In this document: positions 1 to 10,872 of the stretch, piece by piece | Layout: every line of letters starts with the position of its first letter | Numbering within the stretch: the first letter of the stretch is position 1 | Assembly: GCF_900143625.1 (NCBI RefSeq) | Contig: NZ_FRFF01000124.1 | Location: forward strand, 29,270 to 93,269 | DNA length: 64,000 nt | Direction of reading: 5' to 3' | Origin: Nocardiopsis sp. JB363 | Lineage (GTDB): Bacteria; Actinomycetota; Actinomycetes; Streptosporangiales; Streptosporangiaceae | Program-made: the position numbers and the translations under genes | The notes under the pieces: model-generated | The model's database searches: none | What the model was told of the DNA's origin: nothing | The model's input: the letters and a program-made list of their open reading frames with translations, nothing else

Positions 1-612
1 GCGTACAAGGAGGTCCTGGACGAGCACGGCATCCTGTTCGTCTCCGACGAGGTGCAGACCGGATGGGGGCGGACCGGCACGAGCTTCTTCGGGATCGGCA
101 ACCACGGGATGACCCCGGACGCCATGACGTTCGCCAAGGGCCTGGGCAACGGGTTCACGGTGGGCGGCGTGGTCGCCCGCGGCGACCTCATGGACGGGCT
201 CAAGGCACTGGGCGTGGCGACCTTCGGCGGTAACCCGGTGTCCATGGCCGCGGCCGGCGCCACCCTCGACCACGTGCTCGAACACGACCTCCAGGGCAAC
301 GCGCTGCGGCAGGGCGGCACCATCATCGACGGGTTGCGGGCCCTGCGCGAACTCGACTGCGTGAAGGACGTGCGCGGCAAGGGGCTGATGTTCGCCATCG
401 AGATGGTCGACCCGGCCACCGACGCGCCCTCCTCCGCCCTGGCCGGGCGGGTGCTGGAGGCCACCCGTGAGCGCGGGCTACTGGTGGGCAAGGGCGGCGT
501 GCACGGCAACGTGCTGCGGATGGCCCCGCCGATGAACCTGTCCACCGAGGAGGCCGCCGAGGGACGCGACATCCTGCTGGACGCCGTCCGCGCGGTCGCC
601 GACCAGGCCTGA
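1..612 (+). CDS. class-III PLP aminotransferase, 3' part
   Basis: The frame is open from base 1, so the 5' end lies outside the window; about 203 residues remain. The visible part holds the DEVQTGWGRTG stretch that contacts PLP and the Schiff-base lysine in TFAKGLGNG, both typical of class-III (ornithine/GABA/beta-alanine/AGXT2-like) aminotransferases. The C-terminal RGLLVGKGG segment resembles AGXT2 and beta-alanine transaminases, but the substrate cannot be settled. It ends 24 bp before an acylating aldehyde dehydrogenase on the same strand. A transaminase that makes a semialdehyde followed by a dehydrogenase that converts it to acyl-CoA is the logic of beta-alanine, pyrimidine or valine catabolism; that link is inferred. 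Confidence 0.88.
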   Translation, partial: AYKEVLDEHGILFVSDEVQTGWGRTGTSFFGIGNHGMTPDAMTFAKGLGNGFTVGGVVARGDLMDGLKALGVATFGGNPVSMAAAGATLDHVLEHDLQGNALRQGGTIIDGLRALRELDCVKDVRGKGLMFAIEMVDPATDAPSSALAGRVLEATRERGLLVGKGGVHGNVLRMAPPMNLSTEEAAEGRDILLDAVRAVADQA

Positions 613-636
613 CACACCCCACGAGGAAGAGGAAGC

Positions 637-2145
<1,509 letters not shown>

Positions 2146-2404
2146 GGAAGTTCACCGAAATACGGCATGGATGTCTCTCACTGACCGTCGGTGATGGGCA
2201 ACACGGAGTATCGTTGGCCCCGACGCCCTACACGGGACGTGGCCCGCGGCCACGTATGTCACGAGAACCATCCTGGAGAAGGCGCGTTCAATTCCCCTCC
2301 TCCCCATGGAAGCGGGCGCGTCGATGGACGCGCTCCGGGTCCTATCTCTCCCCTTGGACCCGGAGCGCGACCGTCATCCACCGCCCCGAGGGGCGGGACA
2401 CCGA

Positions 2405-2647
2405 TCAGCGTGCGGCGATCAGTGGCTTACCCGCGGGGACGGGTTGGTACCCGATGATCCCCGCGCACTCGTCACAGCCGTACACGTGGGCCCCGTCCGG
2501 CAGCTCCCCGAGCGCCCGACGGGGCCGGGGCCACTTGGTGTGGCAGACGACGCAGGCATCCCCCATGCACTGCGCCGTACTCAGCCGGTTCGGGTCGTAA
2601 AGGTAGCTCTCGGGTGCGGTGGCGGTCTGCATGACTGGTTCGCACAT
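2405..2647 (-). CDS. small cysteine-rich protein, putative zinc binding
   Basis: This is an 80-residue protein with two CxxC pairs (ACVVC and GCDEC) separated by a stretch containing LGELPDGAHVYGC. Paired CxxC motifs of this kind usually form a zinc ribbon or knuckle. I do not recognise a named family. The start is uncertain: a TTG at 2665 with AAGGA nearby, ATG 2647 and ATG 2632 are all in frame. It stands alone, with about 240 bp of AT-richer upstream DNA that could carry its promoter. Similar short actinobacterial proteins are annotated as hypothetical. Confidence 0.6.
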   Translation of the reverse strand: MCEPVMQTATAPESYLYDPNRLSTAQCMGDACVVCHTKWPRPRRALGELPDGAHVYGCDECAGIIGYQPVPAGKPLIAAR

Positions 2648-2886
2648 CGTGCTCGTTCCGCGCAATGTCCTTGCTCCCCCCGTGGTTTAGGACAGTCTGG
2701 CGGGCCGATAGTTACCGGCTCTTAATTGAATCAGAAGCTCGCGGTGCCCGGAAGGGCCCGGACCGATCTAAATCACTCCGTGCAGGTAAATCATAACCCT
2801 AAGTGACTAACCCTGTGAAGCCCTCGGGCGAGAGCTGTATATTCATACACTCTGCCCGGAATGTACGGTTCAGCTCGATGGGCTTC

Positions 2887-3699
2887 TTAGGCCTGCTCGC
2901 GCGCAGACACCGAGAATCGGCGCATCGCCAGCGCCGGATTGGTGACACGGACCGATTCCACGCGCTCGGCCGAAACCCGGGCGGTGGCGACCTCGAAGGC
3001 CTGCTCCCCCAGTGAAGCCAGCGCGGTCCCCATCGGGTCGATCACCATGCTGTTGCCCGCGCCCGTGGGCGCGGACTGCCCCGAGGCGGCGACGTAGACG
3101 GTGTTCTCGATGGCCCGGGCGCGCGCCAGGGTGCGCCAGTGGTCCTCTTTGAGCGGCCCCGGAACCCACTGCGCCGCCAGCAGCACCACGTGCGCCCCGG
3201 CATCGGCGATCCGCCGCGTCACCTCCGGGAAGCGCAGGTCGTAGCAGGTCTGAAGGCCGAAGACGACGCCGTCCACGGCGAAGGTCTCCGGAGCCTCGAT
3301 CGGCCCGGGGGCGACCACCTCGGATTCCTTGACCCCGAACGCGTCGTACAGGTGGATCTTGCGGTAGAGCGCCACTCGCTCGCCCTCCGGCGAGAGCGCC
3401 ACCAGGGTGTTGGTGAAGTGCGAGGCGCCCTCACCGTGGGACTCGTTGACCCCCAGCACCAGGTACACGTCCTCGCGGCGGGCGGTGTTCGCCGCGGCGG
3501 AGAGGAAGGGGCCGTCCAACGGTTCGGCGGCCTCGACGTAACGATGGTCGGTGCGCGACGCGGTGAACATCGTGTACTCGGGCAACAGGACGACCCGCGC
3601 TCCGGCGACGGCGGCGCGCGCGGCCAGCTCCGCCACCGAACGCCGGTTCTCGGCCTTGTCCCGACCCGGTGCGAACTGGGCGACCGCGACCTGGACCAT
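2887..3699 (-). CDS. carbon-nitrogen hydrolase (nitrilase superfamily)
   Basis: The 270-residue protein shows the full Glu-Lys-Cys catalytic triad of the nitrilase superfamily: E41 in LLPEYTMF, K114 in LYRKIHLYD and C152 in LQTCYDLRFPE. Such enzymes hydrolyse amides or carbamoyl amines through a thioester; omega-amidase or deaminated-glutathione-amidase-like roles fit its size. The ATG at 3699 has a strong GGGGGAGGT Shine-Dalgarno sequence; an upstream in-frame start near 3804 lacks one and would add a low-quality extension. It is divergent from the TetR gene that starts 123 bp away. Possible work with the aminotransferase and MmsA (beta-ureidopropionase logic) is speculative. Confidence 0.88.
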   Translation of the reverse strand: MVQVAVAQFAPGRDKAENRRSVAELAARAAVAGARVVLLPEYTMFTASRTDHRYVEAAEPLDGPFLSAAANTARREDVYLVLGVNESHGEGASHFTNTLVALSPEGERVALYRKIHLYDAFGVKESEVVAPGPIEAPETFAVDGVVFGLQTCYDLRFPEVTRRIADAGAHVVLLAAQWVPGPLKEDHWRTLARARAIENTVYVAASGQSAPTGAGNSMVIDPMGTALASLGEQAFEVATARVSAERVESVRVTNPALAMRRFSVSAREQA

Positions 3700-3785
3700 C
3701 GGACCTCCCCCTTCTGCCTTAGAGGCACGGCCCGGTCGGCCGCCCCGAACGTGCCCCGAGTGTACGCCCGGAGCGGGAGACCCCC

Positions 3786-3831
3786 TTGCCGGCAGACTGA
3801 ACAAGCGTTTAATGTATTGAACATGAGTTCA
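3786..3831 (+). promoter_or_regulatory. leaderless promoter and IR at the tetR start
   Basis: TTGCCG (3786-3791) lies 18 bp before TAATGT (3810-3815), a TAnnnT -10 box ending 7 bp before the ATG at 3823. That geometry predicts a leaderless mRNA. TGAAC-ATGA-GTTCA (3818-3831) is an inverted repeat straddling the start codon and could be the regulator's own operator. Confidence 0.45.
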
Positions 3832-4512
3832 GCACAGCGAGACGACCTCACCGCCCGAGCCCGCATCCGCGACGCGGCCCTGACCCGCTTCGGCCGGGAC
3901 GGCTTCGGTGTCTCCGTACGCGCCATCGCCGAGGAGGCGGGGGTCTCCCCCGGTCTGGTCATCCACCACTTCGGCAGCAAGGAGAAACTGCGCGCGGCCT
4001 GCGACGAGCACGTCCTCCGACTCACCGCGAACACCAAGAGCGAAAGCATCAAGCGGATGTCGGCGGCCACCTTCCTCGAACAGTTGGCCGAAGTGGACGG
4101 CTACTCGGAGATCTTCGGTTACCTGATGCGCTCACTCCAGTCGGGTGGGCAGGTCGCCTCGTCCCTGTTCGAGCGCATGGTCCAGGACGTGGAGGTCTAC
4201 TTGGCCGACGGCGAACGCGCGGGCACGATCAAGCCCAGCCGCGACCCGGCGGCCCGGGCCCGCTACGCCGTCTCCATGGCGCTGGGTTCCCTGATGCTGC
4301 ACACGACGATGCGCCCTCCGGGCTCCGACCCCGAGCCGTCCACCGTCCTGCACGAGTGGATCGACGCCTACATGCTCCCGGCCCTGGAGCTGTACACCGA
4401 AGGGCTGCTGCTGAACAGCACCTTCCTGGACGCCCTCGTCGCCCACCGCGACGACCCGTCCGAAGAACCGGCGGAGCGGACCCCGCAACCGCCGCCGGAC
4501 ACCGAGCACTGA
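3823..4512 (+). CDS. TetR/AcrR family transcriptional regulator
   Basis: This is a 229-residue TetR-type repressor. The N-terminal helix-turn-helix covers roughly residues 10-56, including [27 protein letters not shown], which matches the TetR pattern with a G-[FL]-hhHFGSKExL recognition region. The C-terminal ligand domain is not assignable. It is followed after 32 bp by an ABC ATPase and permease on the same strand, so it probably controls this exporter operon and itself. The ATG is chosen because homology begins right after it and a -10 box lies 7 bp upstream. Confidence 0.9.
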   Translation: MSSAQRDDLTARARIRDAALTRFGRDGFGVSVRAIAEEAGVSPGLVIHHFGSKEKLRAACDEHVLRLTANTKSESIKRMSAATFLEQLAEVDGYSEIFGYLMRSLQSGGQVASSLFERMVQDVEVYLADGERAGTIKPSRDPAARARYAVSMALGSLMLHTTMRPPGSDPEPSTVLHEWIDAYMLPALELYTEGLLLNSTFLDALVAHRDDPSEEPAERTPQPPPDTEH

Positions 4513-4544
4513 GAACCGAGCACCGAACCGGATCGGAGCAGCCC

Positions 4545-5477
4545 ATGTCACCACGGAACGCCATCGAGGTCAGCGGCCTCGACAAGTCCTTCGGCCGATT
4601 CAAGGCCCTCGACGAACTGGACCTGACCGTCCGCACCGGAGAGGTCACCGGGTTCCTCGGCCCCAACGGGTCCGGCAAGTCCACCACCATCCGTGTCCTG
4701 CTCGGGCTGCTGCGCGCCGACTCCGGCAGCGTGCGCCTGCTCGGCGGCGACCCGTGGAAGGAGGCCGTCACCCTGCACCGGCGTCTGGCCTACGTTCCCG
4801 GTGACGTGTCGCTGTGGCCCGACCTCACCGGCGGCCAGGCCATCGACCTGCTGGGGCGGCTGCGCGGCGGACTCGACGCCCGACGCCGACGGGAGTTCCT
4901 GGAACGCTTCGAACTGGACCCCACGAAGAAGGCGCGCACCTACTCCAAGGGCAACCGGCAGAAGGTGGCGCTGGTGGCGGCGCTGGCCTCCACGGCGGAG
5001 CTCCTGATCCTGGACGAGCCCACCTCGGGCCTGGACCCGCTCATGGAGGCGGTGTTCACCGACTGCGTGCGAGAGGTCAAGGAGGCCGGTCGCACGGTCC
5101 TGCTGTCCAGCCACATCCTCTCCGAGGTGGAGAAGCTCTGCGACACGGTCACCATCATCCGCGGCGGCCGAACCGTGGAATCGGGGACCCTGTCCGACCT
5201 GCGCCACCTGACCCGTTCGACGGTGCGGGCCGAAGTGGACGCGGACGCGACCGCGCTCAAGGACCTGGCCGGTGTGCACGACCTGACCATCGACGGCGCC
5301 ACGGTGACCTTCGCGGTGGAACACGACCACATGGGCACGGTGCTGCACGAGCTCACCGCGCTGGGCGTGCGTTCCCTGGTGAGCAACCCGCCGTCCCTGG
5401 AGGAGCTGTTCCTGCGCCACTACGGCGACGAACTCACCACCGTCGACGGTGCCGGGAACAAGGGGAAGCGGTCATGA
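4545..5477 (+). CDS. ABC exporter ATP-binding subunit
   Basis: A 310-residue ABC ATPase with Walker [10 protein letters not shown] (39-47), a degenerate signature YSKGNRQKV in place of LSGGQ, Walker [13 protein letters not shown], and the switch histidine in [11 protein letters not shown]. The C-terminal tail after about residue 220 is typical of ABC-2-type drug or antibiotic exporters. It overlaps the next gene by an ATGA quartet, so ATPase and permease are translationally coupled. The substrate is unknown. Confidence 0.93.
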   Translation: MSPRNAIEVSGLDKSFGRFKALDELDLTVRTGEVTGFLGPNGSGKSTTIRVLLGLLRADSGSVRLLGGDPWKEAVTLHRRLAYVPGDVSLWPDLTGGQAIDLLGRLRGGLDARRRREFLERFELDPTKKARTYSKGNRQKVALVAALASTAELLILDEPTSGLDPLMEAVFTDCVREVKEAGRTVLLSSHILSEVEKLCDTVTIIRGGRTVESGTLSDLRHLTRSTVRAEVDADATALKDLAGVHDLTIDGATVTFAVEHDHMGTVLHELTALGVRSLVSNPPSLEELFLRHYGDELTTVDGAGNKGKRS

Positions 5478-7072
5478 GCGCATTCACCGGAACCGGCACG
5501 CTGATCCGGTTCGCCCTGTTCCGTGACCGACTGCGTCTGGCGATCTGGGTCGTGGTCCTGGCCGGGCTGACCGCCGTCAGCGTCCCCACCCTCGACGAGA
5601 TGTTCTCCGATCCGGCCGAACGCCAGGCGCGGGCCGCGCTGATGGACTCTCCCACCGGGATCGTGTTCGGCGGCCCCGGGTACGGCCTCGACGACTACAC
5701 GCTCGGCCCGATGCTGGTCAACGAGATGACCATGAGCCTGCTCATGGCGATGGCGGTGATGAGCGTCCTGCACATGGTCCGGCACACCCGGGCCGAGGAG
5801 GAGAGCGGCCGCGCCGAGCTGCTGCGCGCCGGAGTGTTGGGGGCGAGCGCGCAGACCGCGGCGGCCCTGATCACCCTGGCACTGGCCCACCTGCTCATCG
5901 GAGGGCTGATCGCGGCCTCCATGGTGGCCTTCGACCTGCCGGTGCCGGACTCGATCGCCTACGGGCTCGGGCTCGCCCTGGCCGGGATCTCCTTCGGGGC
6001 GATCGCGGCGGTGTGCGCACAGGTGTCCGAACACGGCCGCTCCGCCGCCGGGCTCGCCTTCCTGGTCATCGGCCTGCTGTTCATGTTCCGAGTGGTGGGC
6101 GACATCGCCGAGCAGGGCGGCAACGTCTGGTCCTGGCTGTCGCCGTTCGCGTGGCTACAGCAGGCCCGACCCTTCGACGACCTTCGGTGGGAGCCGCTCG
6201 CCCTGTACGGGGTGTGCGTCCTGGTGCTGTTCGTGGTGACCTACGCGCTGGCGCGCCGCCGCGACGTGGGCGCCGGTCTGGTCGCCGCCCGGCCCGGACC
6301 GGCCGGCGCCGGAAGGCTGCTGCGCGGGGTGTTCACCCTGCACCTGAACCAACAGCGTGGCGCGATCGTCGCGTGGGCGGTGGCGGTGCTCGCCTTCGGG
6401 TACGCCTTCGGTTCCCTGACCACCGAGGTCGCGGAGATGCTGGATTCCGCGCCCGAACTGGCGGCGATCCTGGGCGGCGACGCCGACGACCTGGTCGACG
6501 GGTTCCTCGCGGTACTGACCACCTACGTCGTCATGGCCGCCTCGGCGTACGGGACGCTGTCGGTGCTGCGGGCGTGGTCGGAGGAGAACGCCGGCCGCGC
6601 GGAGCTACTGCTGTCCACCGCGGTGGGCCGGGTGCACTGGTTCGGTTCGGCCCTGGCCGTGGCGGCACTGGCCACGGCGCTCATCCTGGTGTCCGGCGGG
6701 CTGGGGCTGGGTCTGGGCGCCTCGGTGGCATTGGAAGACGCCGGGTGGACGTGGCGGACGGTGGAGTCATCGCTCTCGCAGTTGCCCGCCGCGTTGGTGT
6801 TCGGAGCACTGGCCGCGCTGCTGTTGGGGATCGCGCCACGACTGCTGCCGCTGATCTGGCTGTGGTTCGGGTACAGCCTGGTGGCCACGATGCTGGGCGG
6901 ACTGTTCGAGTTCCCCGAGGAGTTCATGAACCTGAGCGCCTTCGAGATCCTCGCCAGGCCGCCGATGGAGGCGTTCGAGACGGCGCCGTTCCTGCTCTAC
7001 CTGGGCGCGGTGCTGCTGGCCGGCGCGCTGTCCCTGTCCGGGTTCCGCGACCGCGACCTGGTCACCGCCTGA
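5474..7072 (+). CDS. ABC exporter permease (polyketide-antibiotic exporter type)
   Basis: A 532-residue polytopic membrane protein with two similar halves, each with about six hydrophobic segments (for example [14 protein letters not shown] near the N-terminus and [17 protein letters not shown] at the C-terminus). The two-half layout and the RAELL motifs in each half match actinobacterial permeases annotated as exporters of polyketide antibiotics. It is coupled to the ATPase by a 4-bp overlap. A hairpin at 7086-7121 follows. Confidence 0.88.
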   Translation: MSAFTGTGTLIRFALFRDRLRLAIWVVVLAGLTAVSVPTLDEMFSDPAERQARAALMDSPTGIVFGGPGYGLDDYTLGPMLVNEMTMSLLMAMAVMSVLHMVRHTRAEEESGRAELLRAGVLGASAQTAAALITLALAHLLIGGLIAASMVAFDLPVPDSIAYGLGLALAGISFGAIAAVCAQVSEHGRSAAGLAFLVIGLLFMFRVVGDIAEQGGNVWSWLSPFAWLQQARPFDDLRWEPLALYGVCVLVLFVVTYALARRRDVGAGLVAARPGPAGAGRLLRGVFTLHLNQQRGAIVAWAVAVLAFGYAFGSLTTEVAEMLDSAPELAAILGGDADDLVDGFLAVLTTYVVMAASAYGTLSVLRAWSEENAGRAELLLSTAVGRVHWFGSALAVAALATALILVSGGLGLGLGASVALEDAGWTWRTVESSLSQLPAALVFGALAALLLGIAPRLLPLIWLWFGYSLVATMLGGLFEFPEEFMNLSAFEILARPPMEAFETAPFLLYLGAVLLAGALSLSGFRDRDLVTA

Positions 7073-7085
7073 CGGGCCCCGGGCC

Positions 7086-7121
7086 GGACCGCCTTCGGGG
7101 TTCACTCCCCGGGGGCGGTCC
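7086..7121. terminator. hairpin between convergent genes
   Basis: GGACCGCC pairs with GGCGGTCC, and an inner CGGGG/CCCCG stem closes a six-base loop. The hairpin overlaps the last codons of the minus-strand regulator and follows the permease stop by 13 bp, so it may end transcription in both directions. There is no clear T-tract. Confidence 0.5.
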
Positions 7122-7428
7122 ACTCGCGCGCGGCGTCGCGCAGCCGGGTCAGCCGCTCCCAGTGCTGGGCGACGGTGTCCCGCCCCATGGGGGTGAGACC
7201 GATGGTGGTGCGGGGGCGGCCACCGGTGCTCTTGGTGACGGTGACGATGCCGCCCCTCTCCAGCTTGGACAGGTGGCTGGAGAGGTTGCCCTTGGACAGT
7301 CCGGTGATGCGCTGGAGGAAGAGGAAGTCCGCGTACTCACAGGACAGCAGCGCGCTGGTGATCGCCAGGCGCGAGGGTTCGTGCACCAGGCGGTCGATCT
7401 CCGCCATGTCCTCGAAGGGCGTGCCCAT
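7102..7428 (-). CDS. winged-helix transcriptional regulator (MarR/ArsR-like)
   Basis: A 108-residue one-domain regulator. EPSRLAITSALLS, then TGLSKGNLSSHLSKLERGGIV and a basic wing (GRPRTTIGLTPMGRD), are the signature of the HTH_34-type winged helix. The ATG at 7428 lies 2 bp after the stop of a small membrane protein on the same strand. This regulator/membrane-protein pairing is common in actinobacteria. The pair is preceded by two 17-bp palindromes (8065-8081 and 8110-8126) overlapping the likely promoter, so autorepression is likely. Confidence 0.88.
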   Translation of the reverse strand: MGTPFEDMAEIDRLVHEPSRLAITSALLSCEYADFLFLQRITGLSKGNLSSHLSKLERGGIVTVTKSTGGRPRTTIGLTPMGRDTVAQHWERLTRLRDAAREWTAPGE

Positions 7429-7430
7429 GG

Positions 7431-8054
7431 TCAGTCCGTCCCGTTCTCGCTCACCGGAGTGAGGGTCCGCACCAGCGTACGGTGGTCCAGCAGCCCGTTC
7501 ACCACGAAGACGAGCCCGGCCACCAAGGGAACCATCACCGGGTACTCCCACTCGACCGGATGGACACCCGAAGGCGTGATCGCCCCCAGCGGGAGCAGGC
7601 TGAAAGCCAGCACGAGTACGGCGCCGGCCAGGTAGTGCCAACGGTCGCGCGGGTAGGAGCAACCGACCGCGACCAGGCAGACGCCGACGAAGACGCCGAA
7701 GACCCACCCGCCCTGGACGCCCAGCACGTTGGTCACGCTCATCAGAGCGATATAGCCGCAGACCAGCGCGATCGGCAGCAGCACGACCCACAGGACGCGC
7801 TTCGTGGTCCAGCGGGGGCGCACCTTCCCGAACCGACGCCGGTAGTAGCGCTGGGTGACGATGAACAGGCCGGCGATCAGGAGCATCCCGACCGGGAACA
7901 GCTCCGCCCACGGGCCGCTCCCCGAGAGCGGAACGAAGGCCGCCCAGAGCCCCAACAGGCCCAGAAGAGCCGTGTACAGCCCTTGGTAACCGCTGAAGTC
8001 AGAGGTGACCGCGCGGATCCTCTCCAGGCGATCGATGTCGTGAGGGGTGTTCAT
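7431..8054 (-). CDS. integral membrane protein, regulator partner
   Basis: A 207-residue protein with about six hydrophobic stretches in two clusters (LYTALLGLLGLWAAF to AGLFIVTQ, then VLWVVLLPIALVCGYIAL onward). The ATG at 8054 is preceded by CCGGAGG. No enzymatic motif is visible. It is the first gene of a two-gene operon with the winged-helix regulator. Its function is unknown. Confidence 0.8.
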   Translation of the reverse strand: MNTPHDIDRLERIRAVTSDFSGYQGLYTALLGLLGLWAAFVPLSGSGPWAELFPVGMLLIAGLFIVTQRYYRRRFGKVRPRWTTKRVLWVVLLPIALVCGYIALMSVTNVLGVQGGWVFGVFVGVCLVAVGCSYPRDRWHYLAGAVLVLAFSLLPLGAITPSGVHPVEWEYPVMVPLVAGLVFVVNGLLDHRTLVRTLTPVSENGTD

Positions 8055-8064
8055 TCGAACCTCC

Positions 8065-8126
8065 GGTTTGTACCGCAAACCTTTCTTCGACCGTACGCGG
8101 AGAAGGTTCGGTTTGCAACGCAAACC
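8065..8126 (-). promoter_or_regulatory. promoter with two 17-bp palindromic operators
   Basis: Read on the minus strand, TTGCAA is followed after 17 bp by TACGGT, a good -35/-10 pair. GGTTTGC-AAC-GCAAACC (8110-8126) covers the -35 box. GGTTTG-N5-CAAACC (8065-8081) lies between the start point and the ribosome-binding site. Their centres are 45 bp apart, close to four helical turns. The regulator encoded second in the operon is the obvious candidate to bind them; the divergent hydrolase gene at 8198 could also be affected. Confidence 0.65.
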
Positions 8127-8197
8127 TCAGGGATGTTCCGCCGGGCAACGGGTATCCCGCACGACGAGGACCCCGCACTTCCCCGGAAGGAACCGCC

Positions 8198-9052
8198 GTG
8201 ACCGGCACCGACGCCCCATCTCCCGCACCTCGAAGGAGACGCCTCTTGATCGTGGTCGCCGTGGTGGCCCTCGTACTCGTGGTTCTGGTGGGCCTCATGT
8301 GGGTGATGCAGCGATCGGTGATCTACGTGCCCCTCATCGGCGAACCCCCGGCCGCTTCGGAGGTGATCGAGGGCGCCGAGGACGTGCGGCTCGACACCGA
8401 GGACGGCCTCGAACTCGGCGGCTGGTTCGTCCCGCCCCGAGGTGAGGATCGCGAGGCCGCCGTGCTGGTGACCAACGGCAACGCGGGCAACCGCGAGAGC
8501 CGGGCGCCCCTGGCCCGGGCACTGTCGGCGGAAGGGTTCTCGGTGCTGCTGTTCGACTACCGCGGCTACGGCGGCAACGAGGGCTCCCCCTCCGAGGAAG
8601 GGTTGCTCGCCGACGCCCGGGCCGCCGCCGACCACCTGGCCGAACGAGGGTTCGCCGCCGACCGCACGCTCTACTTCGGGGAGAGCCTGGGCGCGGCCGT
8701 GGCCACCGGCCTGGCGGTCGAACGCCCGCCCGCGGCGCTGTTCCTACGCTCGCCGTTCAGTTCCCTGGCCGATCTGGGCGCCCACCTCTACCCGTTCCTG
8801 CCGGTGCGACTGATGTTGTGGGACCGCTATCCGGTGGCGGAGCAGGTGGCGCGGATGGAGGTCCCCACGAGTGTGATGATCGGGGACGTCGACGCGATCG
8901 TTCCGGCCGAACAGAGCCACGCGGTGGCGGAGGCGAGCGCGAACCTGTTCGAGGAGGAGGTCCTGTCCAGGGCCGGCCACAACGACGCCGAGCTGATCCA
9001 CGGCCCTCGGGTGATCGAGGCGTTCGTCCGCCTCGCCGACCACGCGCTCTGA
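8198..9052 (+). CDS. membrane-anchored alpha/beta hydrolase
   Basis: A 284-residue protein with an N-terminal membrane anchor (about residues 16-36) followed by an alpha/beta-hydrolase fold of the BEM46/YfhR type. The nucleophile is S163 in FGESLGA; the acid is probably the Asp in IGDVDAIVP and the base the His in AGHNDAEL. FDYRGYGGNEGSPSE is the conserved oxyanion-region loop of this subfamily. The substrate is unknown. It is divergent from the membrane-protein/regulator operon. Confidence 0.87.
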   Translation: MTGTDAPSPAPRRRRLLIVVAVVALVLVVLVGLMWVMQRSVIYVPLIGEPPAASEVIEGAEDVRLDTEDGLELGGWFVPPRGEDREAAVLVTNGNAGNRESRAPLARALSAEGFSVLLFDYRGYGGNEGSPSEEGLLADARAAADHLAERGFAADRTLYFGESLGAAVATGLAVERPPAALFLRSPFSSLADLGAHLYPFLPVRLMLWDRYPVAEQVARMEVPTSVMIGDVDAIVPAEQSHAVAEASANLFEEEVLSRAGHNDAELIHGPRVIEAFVRLADHAL

Positions 9053-9071
9053 CCGGCCCCGGGCCGGCGGG

Positions 9072-9545
9072 TCAGCCCGGCAGGTGGCTCAGGGCCCAGG
9101 CGGGGGCCAGGACCACGATGAGGAAGCGGGCCAGGCGGGTGACGAAGGTGACCACGCAGAACAGGACGAGGTTCATCCGGACCACCCCGGCGAGCACCGA
9201 GACCACCATGAACGGCGGGACGCTCGCGAAGGAGCTCAAGGCCAGCAGCCCGGCGCCCCAGACCGGGCGGTCCTCGGCCTTGGTCCGCCAGCCGGCCATC
9301 CGCGTCGCCCATTTGCCCGGGGTGGCGGCCTTGCGTTTGAGCCAGGGCGCGGTGATCGTCCCCTTGCCCACGTAGTAGTAGGGGATCTTGCCGAGGGTCT
9401 GCCCCACCGCGGCGGCCACCGCCATCGCGACGAGGGCGCCGTCGTCCAAGGTGGCGACGGCGCCCAGCAGGTACACCTCGATGTTGAGGATCGGGACCAA
9501 CCCGCCCGCCGTGGCGACCACGAAGGCCAGGAGGGTCTCGCCCAT
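9072..9545 (-). CDS. VTT/SNARE-associated (DedA-like) membrane protein
   Basis: A 157-residue membrane protein with the VTT-domain features G-(x)n-P near the first helix (ATAGGLVPILNIEVYL) and the re-entrant segment FASVPPFMVVSVLAG, followed by terminal helices. DedA/VTT proteins act in lipid scrambling or membrane homeostasis. Its start follows the rlmN stop by 7 bp, so the two are probably cotranscribed. It is shorter than canonical DedA proteins (about 200 residues). Confidence 0.8.
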   Translation of the reverse strand: MGETLLAFVVATAGGLVPILNIEVYLLGAVATLDDGALVAMAVAAAVGQTLGKIPYYYVGKGTITAPWLKRKAATPGKWATRMAGWRTKAEDRPVWGAGLLALSSFASVPPFMVVSVLAGVVRMNLVLFCVVTFVTRLARFLIVVLAPAWALSHLPG

Positions 9546-9552
9546 GTCGGCG

Positions 9553-10650
9553 TTACTTCTCGGCGGCGGCGAGCTGTCCGCAGGCGCCGTCGATCTCCTG
9601 GCCACGGGTGTCGCGGACGGTGACGGACACCCCGTGCGACTCCAGGCGCCGCACGAACTCGCGCTCGTCCTCAGGGCGCGAAGCGGTCCACTTGGACCCC
9701 GGGGTGGGGTTGAGCGGGATGAGGTTGACGTGCACCAAGTGCCCCTTGAGGAGCTTGCCGAGCAGGTCGGCCCGCCAGGCCTGGTCGTTGATGTCCTTGA
9801 TCAGCGCGTACTCGATGGACACGCGGCGGCCGGTGGTGCCGGCGTAGCGCCAGGCGGCGTCGAGGACCTCGCCGACCTTCCAGCGGGTGTTGATCGGCAC
9901 GAGTTCGTCGCGCAGCTCGTCGTCGGGGGCGTGCAGGGAGATCGCGAGGCGTACCTGCATCTTCTCGTCGATGAGCTTGTTGATGGCGGGGACCAACCCG
10001 ACGGTGGAGACGGTCACGCCGCGCTGGGAGATGCCCATGCCGTTCGGGACCGGGTCGGTGATCTGGCGGACGGACTGGAGCACCCGCTTGTAGTTGGCCA
10101 TGGGCTCGCCCATGCCCATGAACACGATGTTGCTGATCCGCCCCGGACCGCCGGCGACCTCACCACGGGCCAGGTCACGGCCGCTCGCGATCACCTGTTC
10201 GACGATCTCGCCGGTGGACAGGTTGCGGGTCAGGCCCGCCTGGCCGGTGGCGCAGAACGGGCAGTTCATGCCGCAGCCGGCCTGGGAGGAGATGCACAGG
10301 GTGACGCGGTCCGGGTAGCGCATCATGACCGACTCGAACATGACCCCGTCAAAGGCCTTCCAGAGGGTCTTGCGGGTCATCCCCTTGTCCGCGGTCAAGT
10401 GTCGGACCGGAGTGAGCAGCGTGGGCAGCAGCGCCTCACCGAGCTTCTCCCGGGAGTCCTCCGGTAGGTCGGTCATGTTGGCGGTGTCCGACTCCAGGGC
10501 GCCGTAGTAGTGCTTGGCGATCTGTTTGGCCCGGAAGGGCTTCTCGCCCAGCTCCTTGACGACGTCCTGGCGTTCCTCCAGGGACAGGTCGGCCAGGTGC
10601 CGGGGCGGCTTGGCGCGGCGGGGTGCGACGAAAGTGAGCTCGGCGGGCAT
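9553..10650 (-). CDS. rlmN: 23S rRNA (adenine-C2)-methyltransferase RlmN
   Basis: A 365-residue radical-SAM enzyme with the CxxxCxxC iron-sulfur motif at C126, C130 and C133 (CGMNCPFC), the GMGEP box and the C-terminal DIDGACGQL cysteine that forms the methyl-transfer intermediate. RlmN methylates A2503 of 23S rRNA and A37 of some tRNAs. The length matches the family. The start is divergent from an unknown gene; a 13-bp palindrome (10714-10726) with a TATAAC-like -10 on the minus strand lies upstream. Confidence 0.95.
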   Translation of the reverse strand: MPAELTFVAPRRAKPPRHLADLSLEERQDVVKELGEKPFRAKQIAKHYYGALESDTANMTDLPEDSREKLGEALLPTLLTPVRHLTADKGMTRKTLWKAFDGVMFESVMMRYPDRVTLCISSQAGCGMNCPFCATGQAGLTRNLSTGEIVEQVIASGRDLARGEVAGGPGRISNIVFMGMGEPMANYKRVLQSVRQITDPVPNGMGISQRGVTVSTVGLVPAINKLIDEKMQVRLAISLHAPDDELRDELVPINTRWKVGEVLDAAWRYAGTTGRRVSIEYALIKDINDQAWRADLLGKLLKGHLVHVNLIPLNPTPGSKWTASRPEDEREFVRRLESHGVSVTVRDTRGQEIDGACGQLAAAEK

Positions 10651-10713
10651 AAGTATCCGTAACGAGTGGAGTCGGTGGACTGCGCCCGGCGCGGAAAAGG
10701 TGTGGCGCCGCGG

Positions 10714-10726
10714 GTCGTTATACGAC
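10714..10726. promoter_or_regulatory. palindrome in rlmN upstream region
   Basis: GTCGT-TAT-ACGAC is a perfect inverted repeat in the divergent region between rlmN and the gene at 10873. Read on the minus strand it contains TATAAC, a good -10 box for rlmN. I cannot tell whether it is an operator or a chance symmetry of the promoter. Confidence 0.35.
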
Positions 10727-10872
10727 TTATACGCGGCTGCGGCATTGCTCCGCCTGTCAGGGCACTACCGTCGAGTCTACGCGCAGTGTGGACAGCCCGG
10801 ACGGGTGCAGGCCCCTACGGTGACCACCACAACACGACTACCCCCTGGGTCGACACACACGTGGGAGAGCCG

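Noticed and set aside
2146..2404. Short plus-strand frames after mmsA
   Set aside because: They have no ribosome-binding site or family resemblance and partly overlap the small Cys-rich gene on the minus strand.
9053..9067. CCGGCCC/GGGCCGG as a terminator between the hydrolase and VTT genes
   Set aside because: The arms are separated by one base, so a hairpin would have almost no loop, and there is no T-tract. It is too weak to list.
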